Source: Bacillus thuringiensis
GTDB lineage: Bacteria; Bacillota; Bacilli; Bacillales; Bacillaceae_G
Direction of reading: 5' to 3'
DNA: 64,000 bases
Assembly: GCF_014932895.1 (NCBI RefSeq)
Contig: NZ_JACYOF010000001.1
Span: 849,937-913,936 of the forward strand
The stretch's first letter is position 1. Each line of letters opens with the position of its first letter. Below, piece by piece: positions 58,779-64,000 of this stretch. The notes beneath the pieces were generated by a model. The model was not told the origin of the DNA. It did no database searches and saw only the letters and a program-made list of their open reading frames with translations. Position numbers and translations under genes: made by a program.

Positions 58779-58858
58779 ATAAGGTGAAATTTTAATCAGT
58801 GGGGGTTTTGTTCATCTCCCACCGATCAGTCGCCTTCACCAACCGAGCCTTTACCGCC
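58779..58858 (+). repeat. Copy F of the bcr1-like repeat, truncated
   Basis: Begins AATAAGGTGAAATTTTAATCA, continues with the GTGGGGG hairpin module (second arm decayed to CTCCCACC) and a damaged CAATCGGGC block, then stops. The main stem and the right end are absent. Confidence 0.65.
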
Positions 58859-58931
58859 AAAATTTATATCGGCAATTTTTCAAATATATCGATTTACCGA
58901 CAAAAAAAACAATTATAGTCGCTATATAGTT

Positions 58932-58975
58932 AAGAGGAAGCTGATTCAAAGTGTCTTTTTGGAACAGCTTCTTTA
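58932..58975 (-). terminator. Terminator after aroA
   Basis: On the minus strand GAAGCTG and CAGCTTC enclose a ~20-base loop, followed by CTCTT. Confidence 0.6.
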
Positions 58976-58982
58976 ACAGTTT

Positions 58983-60056
58983 TTATAATTTACTTCCAAA
59001 TGCTTTTAATTCTTTCATAAAGTCATTGAACTGCGGAATATTCATTTGCTGTGCTGCATCTGATAAAGCGACAGCTGGATCTGGATGTACTTCAGCCATA
59101 ATCGCATCTGCACCAATGGCCATCGCTGCTTTTGCAGCTGGTAATAGAAGATCACGTCTCCCTGTAGAATGCGTTACATCGACAACGACAGGTAAATGTG
59201 TTTCTTTCTTTAAAATCGGTACAGCGGAAATATCAAGCGTATTACGCGTCGCTCTTTCATACGTGCGAATACCACGTTCACATAAAATAATGTTCCCATT
59301 TCCCTCTGCCATAATATATTCTGCCGCATTAATGAATTCTTCAATTGTTGCAGATAAACCACGCTTTAATAATACTGGTTTATTTACAGCACCAGCTGCT
59401 CTTAACAAATCGAAGTTTTGCATATTGCGAGCACCAATTTGAATAACATCAACGTAATCTATTGACATCTCAATATCATTTGGATTTAAAATTTCACTAA
59501 TAACAGCTAAATCATATTCATCTGCCGCTTGACGTAAAATCTGTAATCCCTCTAATCCAAGACCTTGGAAATCATACGGTGAAGTACGTGGTTTGAATGC
59601 ACCACCACGCATTAATTTCAAGCCTTGTGCCTTCATTGCTTCAGCAACTTGACGTACTTGTTCATAACTTTCCACTGCGCATGGTCCCATAATAAAATGC
59701 TGATTTCCGTCACCAATTTTTTCACCATTAACTTCAACAATCGTATCTTCTGTTTTTTTCTTACGAGAAACAAGTAGTGCTTTACGATGATCATCTTCTT
59801 GTAACTCTAAACCAGCTTGGAAAATTTGTTTAAAAATATGTTGTAAAGTCGATGTTTCAAATGGACCGTTATTATTCTCTGCAATTAAATCCAGCATATT
59901 TCTTTCACGTACAGGATCAAAACGTTTCACACCTTGTACTTCTTTTAAATTACCAACTTCTTGTACGAGACGACCTCTTTCGTTTAGTAATTCTAATATT
60001 CGTAAATTTAGTTGATCGATTTCAGAACGTAAACGACCTAATTGTTGTGATGCCAT
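58983..60056 (-). CDS. aroA: Bifunctional chorismate mutase / DAHP synthase
   Basis: A 357-residue fusion that makes DAHP from PEP and erythrose 4-phosphate, first step of the shikimate pathway. The N-terminal AroQ-type mutase domain (about 1-85) starts [20 protein letters not shown]; the KDO8PS-like synthase domain follows with [11 protein letters not shown] (about residue 127). The mutase domain gives feedback control in Bacillus. AGAGGTGG precedes the ATG. Name aroA follows B. subtilis (also aroG/aroF). Confidence 0.94.
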   Translation of the reverse strand: MASQQLGRLRSEIDQLNLRILELLNERGRLVQEVGNLKEVQGVKRFDPVRERNMLDLIAENNNGPFETSTLQHIFKQIFQAGLELQEDDHRKALLVSRKKKTEDTIVEVNGEKIGDGNQHFIMGPCAVESYEQVRQVAEAMKAQGLKLMRGGAFKPRTSPYDFQGLGLEGLQILRQAADEYDLAVISEILNPNDIEMSIDYVDVIQIGARNMQNFDLLRAAGAVNKPVLLKRGLSATIEEFINAAEYIMAEGNGNIILCERGIRTYERATRNTLDISAVPILKKETHLPVVVDVTHSTGRRDLLLPAAKAAMAIGADAIMAEVHPDPAVALSDAAQQMNIPQFNDFMKELKAFGSKL

Positions 60057-60190
60057 AAGAAAGCCACCTCTTTCAAATTCCTATATGTTACTTTTTTAAG
60101 ATAACTTATTATAGCTGATACATATACGATTGTCACACGATATACAGTAATGAATCAATATCAAAAAAACTTCGTACCATTTCATTTACA

Positions 60191-60225
60191 ATAAAAAAAA
60201 GACAGTTTAAACACTGTCTTTTTTA
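60191..60225 (-). terminator. Terminator after the CamS gene
   Basis: AAAAGACAGT and ACTGTCTTTTTT around TTTAAA; on the minus strand a T-run follows. Confidence 0.8.
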
Positions 60226-61242
60226 TAAGAAGGATACAAACGGTTTATCGCTGTTTTTCTCTTTTATAATAACAGCCTCGATTTTACTCTCGGACTTTAT
60301 CTGTAATTGTACTTTAGCATCTTTAGGCAATTTCTCTAACATCCCTTGAGCAGCCATTTGAGTAAGGGCCATTAATTCTGTTTTACCGTTATATTTAATA
60401 ACAATATCCATATTTAATGTGTCCATTTGATTTTTCTTATAAGAAACTTTAGCATTAACTGGGATATAATCTCCAGGAGAAAACTCTTTTATCGCCTTAG
60501 CAAATTCATTTATTTTTGTATTATCTTCTCCGTATGCTTGTGTAAATTCATCAGAAGGATATGAATACGCTTTTTCATCGATCGTACTCCAACTTCCAAG
60601 GTTCGTATCATTCTTTTGAACGGTAGCACTAGCAATATACGTACCATTTTTTAAAGAACTTGTACTTTCTTGCTTAAAGATAGCAAATGTAATTGGAGAT
60701 TTGTTATATTTATCATTTTTGTTAATAGCTTCTGTAAGCTGTTTAGCAACTTCAGTCCCTTTAGAAATAGCTTCTTCGTTAGATACACTTGACGACATAG
60801 CTAAACCAATCATAACACCAGATAAACTTAATTCATTTGAATTCTGTTTCTCGAAATAGTCTTGTTCTATAATATTTGTCAAAACTGGCGCTTCCACTTT
60901 CGCGACTAATTCATCGATTAACTTCTCTGGAATATACTGATTTAATTGTAATACATGACTTTCTGTATCAAATTGTTGTGTTGCAATATTCATTAAACCA
61001 TTTTCATACTCTGCTAAATCTAATTTGGAATTTGTTTTTATATTAGCTGTATTAATAACCTTTTGTTCTTTTAAAGGAATAACAGTTCTATAATAATCTT
61101 TAGAAACAGCAGTTCTCGGAATCATACTTTTTTCTTTTGTATCTTTTTGTATAACTTCATCCTTCTTACTAATCGTATTATTACTACTACAAGCTCCTAG
61201 TAATAAGCTTACGACTGCGAAGGATAATGCCATTTTTTTCAT
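60223..61242 (-). CDS. CamS family sex pheromone lipoprotein
   Basis: A 339-residue exported lipoprotein, signal peptide with lipobox LLGAC (about residue 18). The mature part resembles CamS/YerH: KDYYRTVIPLKEQKV, EYENGLMNIATQQF, SGVMIGLAMSS, and near the end KTELMALTQMAAQGML. In Enterococcus the related signal peptide yields a pheromone; in Bacillus the role is unknown. Confidence 0.8.
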   Translation of the reverse strand: MKKMALSFAVVSLLLGACSSNNTISKKDEVIQKDTKEKSMIPRTAVSKDYYRTVIPLKEQKVINTANIKTNSKLDLAEYENGLMNIATQQFDTESHVLQLNQYIPEKLIDELVAKVEAPVLTNIIEQDYFEKQNSNELSLSGVMIGLAMSSSVSNEEAISKGTEVAKQLTEAINKNDKYNKSPITFAIFKQESTSSLKNGTYIASATVQKNDTNLGSWSTIDEKAYSYPSDEFTQAYGEDNTKINEFAKAIKEFSPGDYIPVNAKVSYKKNQMDTLNMDIVIKYNGKTELMALTQMAAQGMLEKLPKDAKVQLQIKSESKIEAVIIKEKNSDKPFVSFL

Positions 61243-61312
61243 TACTTAAAACCTACTTTCAACAATCTAGTTATTTAGTTTGAACTATTAATAGTGTACC
61301 ATTCAACAAAAA

Positions 61313-61353
61313 CAAAAAAAAGAAGCAAGCACGTTTAGCTTGCTTCTTTTTAC
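61313..61353 (-). terminator. Terminator after brxC
   Basis: AAAAAGAAGCAAGC and GCTTGCTTCTTTTT with a 7-base loop. Confidence 0.85.
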
Positions 61354-61676
61354 TTAATATTCTCTTCTAAAGCATCTTTTTTTATGTTCCAATGAGACGT
61401 ATTCCATACTACTATCCCATCTTTTATGTATAACACTTGCGGTGATTCGTGTTTAATGCTGTACTGTTCTGCAACAAAATTCGAAACATCTCTCGCATCT
61501 TGTACGTATAAGTAATACGCTGGCACTTCCCTTTCTTCACTGCAATACGCTTGAAATTCTGTGTATGCACCGTGACTAATCGGACATGTCGTACTATGTT
61601 TAAAAAGAACATAAGGCTCATTCTTTTCTACTAAGACTTCAAGCTCTTCAATTGTTTCAAGTTTTGTCATATTCAT
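61350..61676 (-). CDS. brxC: Monothiol bacilliredoxin BrxC (YtxJ)
   Basis: A 108-residue thioredoxin-fold protein with Cys31 in the active-site motif TTCPISHG. It removes bacillithiol from mixed disulfides. The ATG at 61676 overlaps the ytxG stop (TAATG) with AGAGGTGA 6 bases upstream, so the two are coupled. Confidence 0.88.
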   Translation of the reverse strand: MNMTKLETIEELEVLVEKNEPYVLFKHSTTCPISHGAYTEFQAYCSEEREVPAYYLYVQDARDVSNFVAEQYSIKHESPQVLYIKDGIVVWNTSHWNIKKDALEENIK

Positions 61677-62188
61677 TACGATTCACCTCTCATGCGAAGT
61701 CTAGATCGCTTCTCTTTCTTTTCAGCCTTCTTCTCAAGTCTTTCTAATTTACGCTCTTCTTTTTCAACCTTCTTCTCTTGTCTCGTCGCACGGTAATGAT
61801 TGTATACTTCAATCGCTGCACTGCTCCACTGTACAACTTGTGCCACTTTATCTGCATTATTTTCAATTTCGTCCGTAACAGACTCTGATACATTACGAAG
61901 TTTCGTATTTAAAGAATGGATTGTCGTTCCAATTCCATCTACACCTGCTACTACTTTATTTAGCGATTGTGACTTTTGTTGAATATCATCAGCTAATGCA
62001 TTTGTTTTATGTAATAATTGCTCCGTTTCTACACTGATTCCTTGCATTTGCTTTTCTAAACCTTCTAACGTACTTGCAACGTTTTCTAACGTCTTCTGAA
62101 CTGATAGTAGTGTTCTACATGTATACACCACTAATACAGCAAAAGCTACCGCAATAATAGCCGCACTGACATATAAAAGAACTTGCAT
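61676..62188 (-). CDS. ytxG: YtxG, DUF948 protein
   Basis: A 170-residue protein with one N-terminal membrane helix (about 2-24), a long coiled coil (about 26-110) and a very basic Lys/Arg/Glu-rich tail. Matches DUF948 general-stress protein YtxG. AAAGGAA lies 8 bases before the ATG at 62188. In B. subtilis the operon is ytxG-ytxH-ytxJ; here ytxG runs directly into brxC and ytxH is absent. Confidence 0.82.
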   Translation of the reverse strand: MQVLLYVSAAIIAVAFAVLVVYTCRTLLSVQKTLENVASTLEGLEKQMQGISVETEQLLHKTNALADDIQQKSQSLNKVVAGVDGIGTTIHSLNTKLRNVSESVTDEIENNADKVAQVVQWSSAAIEVYNHYRATRQEKKVEKEERKLERLEKKAEKKEKRSRLRMRGES

Positions 62189-62375
62189 TTCATCACTTCC
62201 TTTATCTTTTTCATACTTTCCCCTATTATACAATCATTTTTCGTTTCATTCTAATCCCTATCTTTTCATTAGAATTTTCATACTTATTCGTTAACTGTAA
62301 CATAAATCATTCAACAAATTCCACTAAGTAGGTTACAATAAGAGAGGATACATAATTAGTAGGGAGGCTTTACAT

Positions 62376-63491
62376 ATGAAAGATCCACGTATTGAAAAGT
62401 TAGCATACAATTTAATTAACTACTCTATCCGATTACAAAAAGGGGAGAAAGTATTAATTGAAAACTTTGGATTACAAAAAGAACTTGTAACTGCACTTGT
62501 AAAAGAAGCATATGCAGCTGGTGGTTTCCCATTCGTTTCTTTAAAAGATCATCAAGTAGATCGCTCTTTATTAATGGGTGCTACTGAAGAACATTTCGAA
62601 CAAATCGCTGCATATGAAGCAAGCGTAATGAAAGATATGGACGCTTATATCGGCCTTCGCTCTGGCGACAATATCAACGAACAAGCTGATGTTCCAAGTG
62701 AACGTATGAAAGTTCACGGTCAAACAGTTGGTAAAAAAGTTCATAGAGACATCCGCGTTCCAAAAACACGCTGGGTTGTTCTTCGCTACCCAAATGCTTC
62801 TATGGCACAGCTTGCGAAAATGAGTACAGAAGCTTTCGAAGACTTCTACTTCGAAGTATGTAACTTAGATTACGGTAAAATGGATAAGGCGATGGATAGC
62901 CTTGTTGCATTAATGAACAAAACAGATAAAGTTCGCTTAACTGGTCCTGGAACTGACTTAACATTCTCTATTAAAGACATCCCAGCTATTAAATGCTCAG
63001 GCCATTTAAACATTCCAGATGGTGAAGTATACTCTGCACCAGTTCGCGATTCTGTTAACGGTACAGTTTCTTACAATACGCCATCTCCTTATAATGGTTA
63101 TACATTTGAAAATGTACAACTTAAGTTTGAGAACGGCCAAATCGTTGAAGCAACTGCAAACGATACAGAGCGCATTAACAAAATCTTTGATACAGACGAA
63201 GGCGCACGCTACGTTGGTGAGTTCGCAATCGGCGTAAACCCATACATCTTACATCCAATGGGAGACATTCTATTTGATGAAAAAATCGATGGCAGCTTCC
63301 ACTTCACTCCTGGACAAGCTTACGACGATGCATGGAACGGCAACAACTCTAACATCCACTGGGATTTAGTATGCATCCAACGCCCTGAATACGGCGGCGG
63401 CGAAATTTACTTCGACGACGTACTAATCCGTAAAGACGGACGCTTCGTTGTACCTGAACTAGAAGCTTTAAACCCTGAGAACTTAAAATAA
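62376..63491 (+). CDS. M29 family aminopeptidase
   Basis: A 371-residue metallo-aminopeptidase (AmpS/PepS-like). The likely metal ligands lie in IPDGEVYSAPV (about residue 210), YVGEFAIGVNP (about 283), DGSFHFTPGQAYDDAW (about 309) and NIHWDLV. It is shorter than the ~410-residue AmpS type of B. subtilis. TAGGGAGG precedes the ATG. Divergent from ytxG. Confidence 0.85.
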   Translation: MKDPRIEKLAYNLINYSIRLQKGEKVLIENFGLQKELVTALVKEAYAAGGFPFVSLKDHQVDRSLLMGATEEHFEQIAAYEASVMKDMDAYIGLRSGDNINEQADVPSERMKVHGQTVGKKVHRDIRVPKTRWVVLRYPNASMAQLAKMSTEAFEDFYFEVCNLDYGKMDKAMDSLVALMNKTDKVRLTGPGTDLTFSIKDIPAIKCSGHLNIPDGEVYSAPVRDSVNGTVSYNTPSPYNGYTFENVQLKFENGQIVEATANDTERINKIFDTDEGARYVGEFAIGVNPYILHPMGDILFDEKIDGSFHFTPGQAYDDAWNGNNSNIHWDLVCIQRPEYGGGEIYFDDVLIRKDGRFVVPELEALNPENLK

Positions 63492-63494
63492 TAA

Positions 63495-63528
63495 AAAAAA
63501 CGCTCGGAATTATATCCGAGCGTTTTTC
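63495..63528. terminator. Terminator, M29 peptidase and the 63527 gene
   Basis: AAAACGCTCGGA and TCCGAGCGTTTTT with a 6-base loop. Confidence 0.85.
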
Positions 63529-63931
63529 ATTTCTTACCTACCATTTCTATTTTCACATGTGGATTCTCTTTTTCTACGAGCGATAAAAACTGCTCCATAT
63601 GTTGCGGCATCGCAATCATATGTACTTTATACGCATTCGTCGTAATTTCAAGAGATTTCCCAACTTGACGAATGATTCTTATCTCTTTCAATACGATATC
63701 GTCATTTAAAATGCCGTACTTTAATACACCATTTTCTACTTTATGCTTTTTAATAAATACTTCCCAAACGAGTGGTACATTTACAAGGAAGCATAAACCC
63801 ATTCCAATTAACGCTGACATCCACTGCTCTTTGTTTGTGACAATCATGACAAGTGAATATACAAGCATAAAAGCTAACGTGAGACAAACGAAAATTACCA
63901 CCGATTTACTTCTTTGAATCGGAAAGTTCAT
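63527..63931 (-). CDS. PH-domain-like membrane protein
   Basis: A 134-residue protein with two N-terminal membrane helices (about 12-32 and 38-60) followed by a soluble beta domain that looks like a bacterial PH domain (bPH type: VENGVLKYGIL). No partner is evident. Function unknown. The ATG at 63931 follows GGGGGT. Confidence 0.65.
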   Translation of the reverse strand: MNFPIQRSKSVVIFVCLTLAFMLVYSLVMIVTNKEQWMSALIGMGLCFLVNVPLVWEVFIKKHKVENGVLKYGILNDDIVLKEIRIIRQVGKSLEITTNAYKVHMIAMPQHMEQFLSLVEKENPHVKIEMVGKK

Positions 63932-63979
63932 ACATGCACCCCCTACCCTAAATTATACCACTTTTTCCATTTTAGCCAT

Positions 63980-63997
63980 AAAAAAAAAAAAAAAAAA
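63980..63997. repeat. Run of 18 adenines
   Basis: Homopolymer A18 at the right edge, upstream of the 63527 gene. Long A-runs in this group are variable in copy number. Confidence 0.9.
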
Positions 63998-64000
63998 CCA

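Overview
This 64 kb window looks like a chromosomal segment of a Bacillus cereus group bacterium. The basis is low GC content, strong GGAGG-type ribosome binding sites, sporulation genes (ytrH, ytrI, ytfJ/GerW, an alpha/beta-type SASP), bacillithiol-linked BrxC, methionine gamma-lyase, and a mobile-looking repeat present in six copies that resembles the bcr1-type repeats of this group. The gene order follows the conserved Bacillus block from dnaE to ytxG/ampS (dnaE-ytrH-ytrI-nrnA-ytpI-ytoI-ytkL ... argGH ... ackA-ytxK-tpx-ytfJ-ytfI-nadK ... thiI-nifZ-ezrA ... rpsD, tyrS, acsA/acuABC, ccpA-aroA, ytxG-brxC). The species within the group cannot be told from this window.

Layout: 1-5.5 kb is the dnaE 5' end, sporulation membrane genes ytrHI, the nanoRNase nrnA, the CBS-domain regulator ytoI and hydrolase ytkL. 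5.6-12.9 kb is an accessory stretch with an M24 peptidase, two lipoproteins, small membrane proteins, a frameshifted anti-sigma remnant, a GNAT/cupin/DUF6176 cluster and ald. 13-20 kb holds ytkK, a Usp protein, a DinB protein and argGH, with three repeat copies and an IS-end-like palindrome set into a terminator. 20.3-21.7 kb is the most unusual part: a long leader with four tiny TAG-ending ORFs alternating with hairpins, in front of a short YitT-family membrane protein gene. 21.7-42.9 kb is mostly housekeeping: acetate kinase, thiol peroxidase, NAD kinase, two AMP-forming acyl-CoA synthetase-type functions nearby, tRNA thiolation genes thiI/nifZ, ezrA, refZ, free Met-R-sulfoxide reductase, megL, rpsD. 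43-45.2 kb is a decayed patch with gene fragments and a nonsense-mutated pseudogene. 45.2-64 kb has tyrS with a T-box leader, an ECF sigma operon, acsA divergent from acuABC, a deletion scar joining two gene remnants, mscL, ccpA, aroA, a CamS lipoprotein, brxC/ytxG and an M29 aminopeptidase.

How it fits together: acsA/acuABC, ackA and ccpA form the acetate/carbon-catabolite theme, with a near-perfect cre site upstream of ackA and CodY-like boxes upstream of the acyl-CoA synthetase and acsA genes. argG carries an ARG-box-like operator, tyrS a T-box, rpsD a long autoregulatory-type leader. Start codons were set from ribosome binding sites and often differ from the longest possible frame.
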